Shown here piece by piece: positions 1 to 7,440 of a DNA stretch of 43,347 nucleotides; the first letter of the stretch is position 1, and the number at the start of each line of letters is the position of its first letter. The translations under genes and the position numbers were made by a program. The stretch lies in assembly GCA_020722765.1 (NCBI GenBank), contig DYKD01000021.1, forward strand, positions 1-43,347. Reading direction: 5' to 3'. This DNA is from Brevinema andersonii (GTDB taxonomy: Bacteria > Spirochaetota > DYKD01). The notes below the pieces were generated by a model that searched no databases, was not told the DNA's origin, and worked only from the letters and a program-made list of their open reading frames with translations.

Positions 1-2
1 AT

Positions 3-368
3 ATATTTAGTTCATCGGAACGTAAGTCCTGGAAACATGCTTTTTGTTCTGAATCCATCACATGGATTGAAGGATTATTCAAGAAAAAATACTGGATTTT
101 TGGAAGTAACTTTTCCATGTATAAAGGAAATTTTTATCAGCTGAATGGTTATGATGAAAGCATCATAGGTCGTGGGTTGGAAGATGTGAATCTGTCAAGT
201 AGGGCTGTTTTAAAGGGATTCAAGATAAGGACAGTGACTCGCGCAGCTGTCCAATATCATCAGTTTCATTCATCAGCCCCTGTGCCTCATGATGAAAAGA
301 AGACGAGGCTTTTCACTCACCCGAAGGATTTTTGGGCTGTGAAGGGGATACGTAAAGGTCCTCAGTAG
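3..368 (+). CDS. Glycosyltransferase family 2-like protein, C-terminal part (5' end outside the window)
   Basis: The frame is open from the first bases of the window, so this is the last ~121 residues of a longer gene. The block GSNFSMYKGNFYQLNGYDE followed by GRGLEDVNLSSRAVLKGF matches the C-terminal half of GT-A fold galactosyltransferase-like enzymes (Glyco_transf_7C type), where a G-x-N-x-S strand, an NG-x-DE turn and an ED-x-D-L-x-x-R segment line the acceptor and metal site. Such enzymes add sugars from nucleotide-sugar donors to surface glycans. The donor and acceptor cannot be told. The gene ends tail to tail with the chemotaxis-like gene on the other strand and the two reading frames overlap by 56 bp. 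The family call rests on the short motif only. Confidence 0.6.
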   Translation: MFSSSERKSWKHAFCSESITWIEGLFKKKYWIFGSNFSMYKGNFYQLNGYDESIIGRGLEDVNLSSRAVLKGFKIRTVTRAAVQYHQFHSSAPVPHDEKKTRLFTHPKDFWAVKGIRKGPQ

Positions 369-1968
369 TCGCTTCTGGCGGTGCTGATCCTGATGGGTCG
401 AACCTCATTGTTTCATAGCCTTCAAGAATTTCTCCTAATGCACTACTTGAATGGTTGATTTCCTTCTCTGTAACGTTGATTATATTCAGGCATTCTTTAC
501 GTATTTCTGATTCTTTCATATTGTTCTGTGTCAATATCGCTTCGGATTCCATCCCGTTATTCCTGATTTCGTCAAGTTTTCCATTGACCAGATAGAGTTC
601 CTGGATTTTCTTATGGACTTCATCATAAAGTTTTCCTGAAATGCCGATTTTTTCATTGATTTCCATGATGATATTCCGGTTTCCCTTATGAATTTCTATA
701 AACTGTCCTATGGTTTCTTTGGAAAGATCTGCGAGTTTTCTGATTTCATTCGATATAGGTGTAAAACCAGCGCCTTTTTCCCCGAGTTTTGCAGCTTCAA
801 GACTGATGTTTACGGCAAGCATGCCCGTCTTGTTTTCAAGCTCTAAAAGTTGTAGAAGAATGTTCTCTTGATTCTTTTCATTTGTCGTAAGCGAATTTAT
901 CCTGTTGAACTGCTTTTTTATGTCCTCGAGATAGGTTGACTCCTTCTTCTGGATGGAATCAATAGTCTCTTGGATCCTTTCTATATAAAAACGGACATTT
1001 TCAAGTTCTTGGCTGTATGCAAGTATTTTTCTGATGCTTTCTTTACCCGTCTCCAGTGCCTTGTTTTCGGATATTTTTAGGTCTTTGAAATATGTGATGA
1101 TTTTACCGTTGATTTCCAGGATGTTGCGTATAGCCCAAGCTGATTCGTTTGCATAATTCCTATAATCTGACGCCAGGGTGTTGAACGATTTCAGTATGTT
1201 CCGGACATGGATGTCATCCACTTGGCTGTAATCCGGCATATTAGTATAGTTGCTATCTACCATTTTTTTAAGAAGTTCTGAGGCTTTTTGAAGGGGGGAG
1301 ATGGAGTTTTTCAAGACTCTTATTCCGAATACAAAAGCAAGAAGAAATAGGAGTCCTATGAAAATATAAATTCCATTCTTGAAATTCATCAGGAATCCCA
1401 TCAGAGAGGCCGTTTTTTTTGTATAATCATCTATGAATCGTTGTTCTAGTTGGTTTAACACGCGATTGAATGTTTCAGCATGCCTGTTCGCTTCTGCCAA
1501 AGCCTGGACTGTATATGATTTGATATCCACCAGTTCATCGTATGTTAGGGACTGTCCACGACGTGCCCATTGGGTTTTCAGCATCCTGTTCACTTGTTCG
1601 CTGAACATCGCCTGGTTATAGGAGAGGGAATTCAGGTCAGATTTGTCATTTTTGTCCTTAATCAGTTCCTTCAGTCGGTTGAAAGAGGTTTGGAGGTTTT
1701 TTTCAGCTTCATCATAGATTTGAGAGGCAATTTGAGGATTTTCACTTAACCCATGAGTAATGGCATTATGCTCATTTGCGAAATCAATACGCGTGTTTTT
1801 CAATATGCTTAGAATCTGTTGTTTATCGTTCAGTTCCACTAATATGGAATTGTTTATGTTTTTCATGGCAAGATAGGTGAATCCTGCGCATAGCACGAAG
1901 AGGATTGCCAGGATCACTGAATATGTTGAGAATGAATTGCGTGCTGACGGGACGATTTTTCTTTTCAT
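313..1968 (-). CDS. Divergent methyl-accepting chemotaxis protein-like receptor
   Basis: About 551 residues: an N-terminal membrane helix (about residues 14-36), a helical extracytoplasmic domain of ~160 residues, a second membrane helix near 205-222, a HAMP-like linker, long coiled coils, and a degenerate MCP signalling tip. The tip is visible as LAVNISLEAAKLGEKGAGF followed by NEIRKLADLSKETI, which parallels the usual LALNAAIEAARAGE-GRGF and DEVRKLAE blocks that bind CheA and CheW. Several normally fixed residues differ (NIS for NAA, KTG for QTN), so coupling to CheA is uncertain. The C-terminus is a Pro/Ser/Glu-rich tail. ATG at 1968 is preferred over the adjacent TTG at 1971 because AAGGAAGG lies six bases upstream of it. 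It may be a chemoreceptor or a receptor-like scaffold; its ligand is unknown. Confidence 0.8.
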   Translation of the reverse strand: MKRKIVPSARNSFSTYSVILAILFVLCAGFTYLAMKNINNSILVELNDKQQILSILKNTRIDFANEHNAITHGLSENPQIASQIYDEAEKNLQTSFNRLKELIKDKNDKSDLNSLSYNQAMFSEQVNRMLKTQWARRGQSLTYDELVDIKSYTVQALAEANRHAETFNRVLNQLEQRFIDDYTKKTASLMGFLMNFKNGIYIFIGLLFLLAFVFGIRVLKNSISPLQKASELLKKMVDSNYTNMPDYSQVDDIHVRNILKSFNTLASDYRNYANESAWAIRNILEINGKIITYFKDLKISENKALETGKESIRKILAYSQELENVRFYIERIQETIDSIQKKESTYLEDIKKQFNRINSLTTNEKNQENILLQLLELENKTGMLAVNISLEAAKLGEKGAGFTPISNEIRKLADLSKETIGQFIEIHKGNRNIIMEINEKIGISGKLYDEVHKKIQELYLVNGKLDEIRNNGMESEAILTQNNMKESEIRKECLNIINVTEKEINHSSSALGEILEGYETMRFDPSGSAPPEATTEDLYVSPSQPKNPSGE

Positions 1969-2114
1969 CAAAAGCCTTCCTTTGGATGGTTAGTATAATG
2001 TATCGTATCTTAAATGGTTTTCCTTAATACTTTTGTAAAATGGGTTTGTACTCTTTTGACAATGGAAGTTTAATGGATTATATTGTGAACCTGATTGAGG
2101 TAAGATAGAGTATG

Positions 2115-2187
2115 AGCGGGCGACGGGATTCGAACCCGCGACAACCAGCTTGGGAAGCTGGTGTTCTACCAACTGAACTACACCCGC
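2115..2187 (-). tRNA. tRNA-Gly (anticodon CCC)
   Basis: Read on the minus strand this folds as a standard 73-nt cloverleaf: 7-bp acceptor stem GCGGGTG/CGCCCGC with one G-U pair, anticodon stem CCAGC/GCTGG around loop TTCCCAA, and the GTTCGAATC T-loop. The anticodon CCC reads GGG. The discriminator base is U and CCA is not encoded, so the 3' end must be added by a nucleotidyltransferase. Confidence 0.95.
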
Positions 2188-2199
2188 ACGGTGTTATAT

Positions 2200-2228
2200 A
2201 ATCTATCTAGCTTTTTTCAGAAAGTCAA
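2200..2228 (-). promoter_or_regulatory. Promoter of tRNA-Gly
   Basis: On the minus strand TTGACT (2223-2228), a 17-bp spacer and TAGATT (2200-2205). The start would fall near 2193, six bases before the mature tRNA. The two hexamers are identical to those of rRNA promoter P2 in this window. Confidence 0.7.
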
Positions 2229-2240
2229 ATCACAGGAAAA

Positions 2241-4067
2241 ATGATGTTCTTTAAACGGATAATTTTTCTGGTTCTTATCGCGTTCGTACCTGTTTCTGCA
2301 CAAAACCGTACTTTTCATATTCCTAAACCTGTCATAGTGGTAAAGAAAACAGTAAACGATCAGATCCTTCCAGAAAGCCGGGGAGTCCTGAAAAAGAATA
2401 TTTCTTATGGCAGGATGTTTCTTGAATTTGAAAAGAGCCCAGACCTGGGACAACTTGAAACATTAGGTTTGACTGGTTTTATTGGTGAATCCAACCGTTT
2501 TTCAGCTTATATACCGCTTGACCTTATTTCTACTCTTAACAAGGTTATTCCAGATCTTAAAAATATTGATGTTGAGATCCCTCCGCACCCCCTTTCCTTC
2601 CCCAAGGGGGAAGAAGTATCCCTTTATCATACACAACTATATACATCTTTGGGATATGATGGTAAGAACGTCAAGGTGGCGGTTATCGATGGGGGATTTT
2701 ATGGATATCAGGATGCTGTTTCTGTTGGTCGTCTTCCATCTAATGTGCAGACAATCAATTTTTCCACTTCTCCATTTGATGCTAATGAGGATTCAGGAAG
2801 CATTCATGGGACTGCTGTTGCTGAAATCATTTATGAGATCGCTCCAAATGTGGAATTATATCTTATTAAGATTTCTGATTCTGGTGGAATGATCAAGGCT
2901 AAAAATTTCTGCATCAGCCAGAAAATTGATATTGTCAACCACTCAATGGGTTGGTTTGTGAATGGTTGGGGCAGGGGCGATGGTTACATGTATAAGGAAA
3001 TCGTCTACCCGTTGTTTAAGGAAGGAGTGCTCTGGGTCAATTCAGCAGGGAATGAAGCCCAACATACGTATTATTCCGATTATGTTGATAATGCGGGTTA
3101 TCATGACTTTTCAGGTAATAGTTTTGGTGTGATTTCAAATGTAAATCCTGGAGAGACTATAGCATTATATATGAATTGGGATGCTTACGATGCTTTTGAT
3201 TCAGGTTTGTCTTTTACAGATTATGACCTGGAATTATATGACTCGACGGGTACGCTCATTACTGTATCAAGCAACAGGCAACCTGGTTACAGACCTGTAG
3301 AGATCATTTATACGAATGGATATTCAGGTGATCTAAAATATAAGATTAAAAAACGTTCTGGTTCTGGTATTGAAAAAATAAGGGTTGTTAGTTTTCATAA
3401 TTTGGGACCACGAACTTCTCATCATAGTATCATGTCTCCCGCTGATGGTGAATGGGCTCTCTGCGTTGGTGCTGTGGCTTATTCTGATTGGACCACAAAT
3501 ACTGTCCCTCGGAGTTATTCTTCCCGTGGACCTGCCATGGATGATCGAATAAAACCTGATGTTGTGGGTATTGATGGGATGACAAATTATATTTATAAAC
3601 GTTTTACGGGAACGTCTGCTTCAGCTCCCTCAGTAGCAGGGTTGGCAGCTCTTATCCTTTCCAAAGAGCCTTACCTTACACCTGACCAAATCATCAACAG
3701 ATTCAGGGATAATGCAATAGATGTCGGTGTTGTTGGGCCTGATAATGATTTGGGTTATGGCAAGGTTGGTTTACAGCTTTTCCCTCTGCGCAGGAATCCG
3801 ATTGCGAGCAGTTCGATTATTGTTACCTCGCTTGTCAAATCAGACCGTAAGGTTTATTACTATGGCGCAAAAGAAGGCTCTCAAATTATCCTTCGTTCAT
3901 TGTCTGGGGAAGCCTTGGCTAAGTATGAAGTCCGTTCAGGTGTTTTTCCGACAGGGATGAATCATATAACACTTGACAATCCCAGCCTTGTCAAAGGAAT
4001 GTATATTTTGGAATTTGAAGGAACAGATAATGCCCCTGATTTTAAGAAGATTTTCATTACTGATTAG
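2241..4067 (+). CDS. Secreted subtilisin-like serine protease (S8 family) with C-terminal sorting-type domain
   Basis: 608 residues with a clear signal peptide ending FVPVSAQ. The catalytic triad of the S8 family is present: Asp150 in VAVIDGGF, His189 in SIHGTAVAE and Ser459 in GTSASAPSVAG, with the oxyanion Asn in VNSAGNEA. Between the Asn and Ser blocks lies a ~110-residue insertion rich in beta strands (about 280-390), likely a jelly-roll domain as in some other secreted S8 proteases. The last ~80 residues form a compact beta domain with the pattern of a G-x-Y-I-L strand and a closing K-K-I-F-I strand, resembling type A C-terminal sorting domains (see findings). The SD AGGA at 2234-2237 fits ATG 2244 better than ATG 2241. 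It heads an operon with the PorV-like and CorA-like genes and shares 38 bp with the former. Its substrate is unknown. Confidence 0.88.
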   Translation: MMFFKRIIFLVLIAFVPVSAQNRTFHIPKPVIVVKKTVNDQILPESRGVLKKNISYGRMFLEFEKSPDLGQLETLGLTGFIGESNRFSAYIPLDLISTLNKVIPDLKNIDVEIPPHPLSFPKGEEVSLYHTQLYTSLGYDGKNVKVAVIDGGFYGYQDAVSVGRLPSNVQTINFSTSPFDANEDSGSIHGTAVAEIIYEIAPNVELYLIKISDSGGMIKAKNFCISQKIDIVNHSMGWFVNGWGRGDGYMYKEIVYPLFKEGVLWVNSAGNEAQHTYYSDYVDNAGYHDFSGNSFGVISNVNPGETIALYMNWDAYDAFDSGLSFTDYDLELYDSTGTLITVSSNRQPGYRPVEIIYTNGYSGDLKYKIKKRSGSGIEKIRVVSFHNLGPRTSHHSIMSPADGEWALCVGAVAYSDWTTNTVPRSYSSRGPAMDDRIKPDVVGIDGMTNYIYKRFTGTSASAPSVAGLAALILSKEPYLTPDQIINRFRDNAIDVGVVGPDNDLGYGKVGLQLFPLRRNPIASSSIIVTSLVKSDRKVYYYGAKEGSQIILRSLSGEALAKYEVRSGVFPTGMNHITLDNPSLVKGMYILEFEGTDNAPDFKKIFITD

Positions 4068-4965
4068 CATTTTTTCCGGTTTTTCTTTTGCTTTTGCATC
4101 GTCCTATTACATGCCTTATCTAAGCATGCAGCAGAATCCACTCAACCCGGGATATGCAATCCATTCTTCTGCTTTGTCTGGATTTGTTTATAATCCAGCT
4201 CTTCATATAAACGAAAAATATGGAGTGATGGCGTCTTATATGGCCTATTATGCTGATTTGCATGGTATTTCTTTAAATGGACAGTTTGTAAATTCTGCAA
4301 AAGGTGTTTTTGGGTTCTCTTTGTCCGTTCTTTTTTCTGAAGCTGTTCCTATTTATGAGGTTGACAATTATTTTGATCCTATATTTAAATATGATGAAAA
4401 ACCTTTCTCTGGATTTTTATTAGGGCAGTTTTCTCCTCCGATCACTTTGCTTGGATGTGATTTCGGCGCTTCTGGAAAGCTGGTTTTTGAGTATTTTGCA
4501 AAACAATATCAGATAGGGACTCTTGCTTCTATCGGCCTTGTTAAAAAGACAAGGTTAGGTCTTGATATAGGACTTGCCTTGAGCGATTTTGGTCTCCCGT
4601 TTTTTCCCCCGAAAAATGGATATTTTCCTGTCTCTTTGAACGCCTCACTCCGTCAGAACTTGGCATTCACGCAAAAAAACAGAATGGACATTTATCTTGG
4701 AACAAAGTATATTGTTCCTGGTATTATCCGGGTTTTAGCAGGTGCTGAATTCAGTAGGACTTTTTCATTTTTAGGTTTTTCCTGTAAGGCGGATTTTCAA
4801 AAATCCCTTATAGTCACTGATTCCCTTTATGATGGGTTTACTGTTGGGGGAGCGCTCTTTTCCCCAAAGATAGGAGATGTGGAAGTCAATTACCTGTTGC
4901 GGCTTTCTGCTTCTGGATTTACCCATAGTTTTGGGCTGGTTTATGGCCACGTAGGCAGACCTTGA
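4030..4965 (+). CDS. PorV/UPF0164-like outer-membrane beta-barrel protein
   Basis: 311 residues starting at ATG 4030, chosen because GAAGGAA lies six bases upstream and because this start gives a good signal peptide (LLISIFSGFSFAFASS). An in-frame ATG further upstream would destroy it. The mature part has alternating polar and aromatic strands with short turns and contains the segment SALSGFVYNPA near the N-terminus. This is the small-residue and NPA pattern found at the start of PorV/PorQ, FadL and UPF0164 barrels. The protein therefore probably sits in the outer membrane. The start lies inside the protease gene, so translation of the two is likely coupled and the barrel may act with the protease, for example in its export or anchoring. 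That partnership is inference. Confidence 0.65.
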   Translation: MPLILRRFSLLISIFSGFSFAFASSYYMPYLSMQQNPLNPGYAIHSSALSGFVYNPALHINEKYGVMASYMAYYADLHGISLNGQFVNSAKGVFGFSLSVLFSEAVPIYEVDNYFDPIFKYDEKPFSGFLLGQFSPPITLLGCDFGASGKLVFEYFAKQYQIGTLASIGLVKKTRLGLDIGLALSDFGLPFFPPKNGYFPVSLNASLRQNLAFTQKNRMDIYLGTKYIVPGIIRVLAGAEFSRTFSFLGFSCKADFQKSLIVTDSLYDGFTVGGALFSPKIGDVEVNYLLRLSASGFTHSFGLVYGHVGRP

Positions 4966-4984
4966 TAGCTAAGGAGTCTTCAAT

Positions 4985-5929
4985 ATGATCAGACGATACT
5001 TCCTTCAAGACAACAAGATTCTTCAGTCTGATGACACTACTAGTCCAATAATCATGGTCATTGCGCCTGATGAAAATGAGAAGAAATATCTCATGTCAGA
5101 GTGGAATCTTGATGAACATACGTTAAATTCAACACTGGATCCTGATGAACTTTCCAGAGTGGAATTTGAACCCGACCATGTTGCTATCATTGCCAAAAGG
5201 CCTAAGAATTATTCATCTGAAGATAATTTCCTTTTTCGTGTTTCATCGCTTGGTTTTTTCCTTTTTAATGACAGGCTTATTCTGGTTGTTTCTGATGATT
5301 GCATCCTTTTTGAGGGGAAAATATTCAGCAAAATTGTCTCTATTCAGGATCTCCTTCTAAAAATCATTTATAGGTCTATTTTCCATTTCCTTGAACATTT
5401 GAAAGTCATTAACATGATTTCTGATTCTATTGAACAGAAAATCAACACATCAATGGAAAACAAATACCTCTTGAACCTTTTTACTTTGGAAAAAAGCCTG
5501 GTCTATTATATGAATGCGATCCATTCGAATCAGGTCCTCATTGAAAAGATGAAACATGCTGTCAATAAGCTTGGTCTTGGATCTGAGGATATTGAGTTTC
5601 TTGACGATATGCTCATTGAGAATAACCAGTGTTATAGGCTGTCTGAAATCTATTCCAACATCTTGGCAAGTCTGATGGACGCGCGTGCTTCCCTGATAAG
5701 CAATAACCTTAATGTATCAATGAAATTCTTAAATGCTCTGGTTATCTCGATTGCGATACCGACTTTTATTACGGGTATGGGCGGTATGTCAGAATTTTCA
5801 CAGATGATAGGGGGGATCCATAACTGGAAAATCGGATATGCAATTTTTTTGGGGGGGATGGTTTGTCTCGGTGTTGCTATCTTTTTCGTTATAAAAGCTT
5901 TGGAAAAAGTTTGGAACAAGAAGAGCTGA
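4985..5929 (+). CDS. CorA-like divalent cation transporter with altered GMN motif
   Basis: 314 residues with the CorA plan: a soluble N-terminal alpha/beta domain, a long helical stalk (about residues 140-250) and two membrane helices at the C-terminus (about 252-272 and 286-308). CorA forms homopentamers that pass Mg2+, Co2+ or other cations; the conserved GMN at the end of TM1 is the selectivity filter. Here the site reads ITGMGGMSEFSQM, so Asn is replaced by Ser. The loop after TM1 has no acidic MPEL-type segment apart from one Glu. The ion and direction of flow are therefore open. The basic tail KALEKVWNKKS fits a cytoplasmic end. AAGGAG lies eight bases before the ATG. It is the last gene of the protease operon and abuts the pgeF stop codon with no base between. 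Confidence 0.8.
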   Translation: MIRRYFLQDNKILQSDDTTSPIIMVIAPDENEKKYLMSEWNLDEHTLNSTLDPDELSRVEFEPDHVAIIAKRPKNYSSEDNFLFRVSSLGFFLFNDRLILVVSDDCILFEGKIFSKIVSIQDLLLKIIYRSIFHFLEHLKVINMISDSIEQKINTSMENKYLLNLFTLEKSLVYYMNAIHSNQVLIEKMKHAVNKLGLGSEDIEFLDDMLIENNQCYRLSEIYSNILASLMDARASLISNNLNVSMKFLNALVISIAIPTFITGMGGMSEFSQMIGGIHNWKIGYAIFLGGMVCLGVAIFFVIKALEKVWNKKS

Positions 5930-6694
5930 TTATCTTTTTTTTCTTAGCATCATGAAAGTGCCAATCCTATAAGGAGTCTTGTCTCTTCTAAAGGAATGAA
6001 ACCTGCTGTCGCAGTGTGTACATGAATGACTGTCAATGATATTCTCGTAGGGTATTCCAAATGAAACTGATTGTTCACGGTTTGCCTTTGCAAGATCAAG
6101 ATATAGATCATTCTCTTTCTGGATGAAATACTCTGCATCAAAATGGGATCTCATCTCTGGCCCCACCTTATAACAGCATGAACGAATCATGGGACCGAGA
6201 CCTATGCTGATATCTTCAGCTTTGCTGCCGTATTCATTCTTCATCCTTTCAAGCGTCTTTAAAAGGATATGGGCCCGGGTACCTTTCCATCCTGCGTGTA
6301 TAAGCCCTATGGCTTGGTTGATCCTGTCATAGACGAGTAGGGGAGCACAGTCAGCAGTCAAAATCAGTAAGGGTATATCAGGAACGTTTGTGATCAGGGC
6401 ATCACCGTCAGGTGATTCCAGATGATCACTGGCTCCACGTCCTTTTTCTCTTTCAGTGATTTTAAGGATTATATCGGAGTGGATCTGGTTCGCTACACTG
6501 ACAGTTTGATGGTCAATCCCGAAAGTATTGAAAAAAAGTTTCCTGTTGTTAATGGTTTCTGAAGTGTTTGCTCCAGTATGCAAGGCAAGATTCATGAGGT
6601 TATGTGAAGTGCTCGTTCCAGAGATTACGTTTTCATTGTTGAATTCATCAAATGACGAATAGGGGATGATGTTTTTTTCATGGAATTGAAACAT
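5930..6694 (-). CDS. pgeF: Laccase-domain (YfiH/PgeF) protein, purine nucleoside phosphorylase / peptidoglycan editing factor family
   Basis: 254 residues covering the whole YfiH/PgeF fold. Diagnostic blocks are NQIHS (the first metal His), LTADCAPLLVYD (the Cys ligand), IGLIHAGWKGT (the second His), a CCYKVG segment and the C-terminal CTHCDSRFHSFRRDK. Members of this family act on nucleosides (adenosine/inosine phosphorolysis or deamination), and in Escherichia coli PgeF corrects misincorporated residues in wall precursors. Zn or Cu is bound by the His-Cys-His set, all visible here. The family is often placed near wall genes. The gene stands alone on the minus strand with its own promoter; the predicted transcription start falls on the ATG, so the mRNA may be leaderless. 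Confidence 0.9.
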   Translation of the reverse strand: MFQFHEKNIIPYSSFDEFNNENVISGTSTSHNLMNLALHTGANTSETINNRKLFFNTFGIDHQTVSVANQIHSDIILKITEREKGRGASDHLESPDGDALITNVPDIPLLILTADCAPLLVYDRINQAIGLIHAGWKGTRAHILLKTLERMKNEYGSKAEDISIGLGPMIRSCCYKVGPEMRSHFDAEYFIQKENDLYLDLAKANREQSVSFGIPYENIIDSHSCTHCDSRFHSFRRDKTPYRIGTFMMLRKKR

Positions 6695-6699
6695 TTCCT

Positions 6700-6728
6700 A
6701 ATATAGGATTTGTCAGTCGTCTTGTCAA
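6700..6728 (-). promoter_or_regulatory. pgeF promoter, start predicted at the ATG
   Basis: Minus strand TTGACA (6723-6728), 17 bp, TATATT (6700-6705). Only five bases (AGGAA) separate the -10 box from the ATG at 6694, so RNA should begin at or next to the start codon. Confidence 0.7.
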
Positions 6729-6748
6729 TTCATTTGGAAAAATGAAAT

Positions 6749-6778
6749 TTGCTTAACCATGTTATTTTTTGATATATT
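6749..6778 (+). promoter_or_regulatory. HAD gene promoter, start predicted at the ATG
   Basis: TTGCTT (6749-6754), 18 bp, TATATT (6773-6778). The expected start, seven bases past the -10 box, is 6785, the A of the ATG. No SD-like sequence lies between. Confidence 0.6.
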
Positions 6779-6784
6779 GTCCCT

Positions 6785-7408
6785 ATGAAAAATTCCATAA
6801 CACATGTCATTTTTGATCTAGGCGGAGTCCTGATCAAGCTTTCCCCCCCTGAAACATTCCTTTCTTACCTGAAAGAGAACGGCATATCCCAGGAACAGAT
6901 GGCTCTTTTTATGCCAGATATGGACCGGTTGGGAAAAGGAGAGGTCTCTTTGGTTGATATACATCGCAAACTTGTCCAAGCGGGTTTTTCAGCTGGTTTT
7001 GAACCCTTTAAAACCGCTTTTATTAATTATATGTTAGGTGATGAAGTCGATGGCATGATCCCTTTTTTGGAACAACTCAAAGAGGATTTCAATATTTCCA
7101 TCCTTTCCAATACGAATGCATGGCATGTTGATTATATACGTAATCAGTATGGATTGTTTTCACTCATGGATAATCTTTTCTTTTCTAATGAGATAGGGTT
7201 GTTGAAGCCAGATAAGGCTATTTTTCAGCATGTGCTGACGGCTCTTTCAGTCGAACCTCGATCTGTGTTGTTTTTGGATGATATTGCGGAGAATATTGAA
7301 TCAGCCAAGTCTTTAGGAATTAATACTATTCATGTAAAGCATAACCACTATTCAGGTGATGAGATCAAAGCTTTCCTGGAATCTAAAAAAAAAGCCGGAC
7401 TGTCATAG
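6785..7408 (+). CDS. HAD-family phosphatase (YihX-like subgroup)
   Basis: 207 residues with all four HAD motifs: I, VIFDLGGVLI with the nucleophile Asp near residue 11; II, ILSNTN; III, KPDKAIF with its Lys; IV, VLFLDDIAEN with the metal-binding acidic pair. The second Asp of motif I is Gly, as in the YihX-type sugar-phosphate phosphatases, so phosphatase action on a small phosphorylated metabolite such as a hexose phosphate is likely. A helical cap lies between motifs I and II. The gene is single, has its own promoter and no ribosome binding site, which suggests a leaderless transcript. Its last codons and stop codon form one arm and the loop edge of the terminator that serves the opposing UPF0164 gene. 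Confidence 0.88.
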   Translation: MKNSITHVIFDLGGVLIKLSPPETFLSYLKENGISQEQMALFMPDMDRLGKGEVSLVDIHRKLVQAGFSAGFEPFKTAFINYMLGDEVDGMIPFLEQLKEDFNISILSNTNAWHVDYIRNQYGLFSLMDNLFFSNEIGLLKPDKAIFQHVLTALSVEPRSVLFLDDIAENIESAKSLGINTIHVKHNHYSGDEIKAFLESKKKAGLS

Positions 7409-7416
7409 TCCGGCTT
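7384..7416 (-). terminator. Rho-independent terminator of the UPF0164 gene
   Basis: A perfect 10-bp stem, AAGCCGGACT (7392-7401) with AGTCCGGCTT (7407-7416), and a 5-base loop. On the minus strand it is followed by a run of T (complement of the A-run 7385-7393). On the plus strand no T-run follows, so it acts for the minus-strand gene ending at 7441. It lies within the end of the HAD coding sequence. Confidence 0.88.
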
Positions 7417-7440
7417 GATTATCATCGTTTTGATGGTTTG

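Noticed and set aside
1990-2172. 60-residue minus-strand frame overlapping tRNA-Gly
   Set aside because: It is read through the tRNA gene itself; the NPVARS stretch is a well-known artefact of translating tRNA T-arms.
2174-2202. Promoter for the S8 protease with TATAAT at 2197-2202
   Set aside because: The -10 box is good, but the only hexamer 17 bp upstream is TGAACT inside tRNA-Gly, too poor to list. The box also overlaps the -10 of the tRNA promoter on the other strand.
3973-4029. Upstream extension of the PorV-like gene to ATG 3973
   Set aside because: It has no SD, runs inside the protease gene and breaks the signal peptide that starts at 4030.
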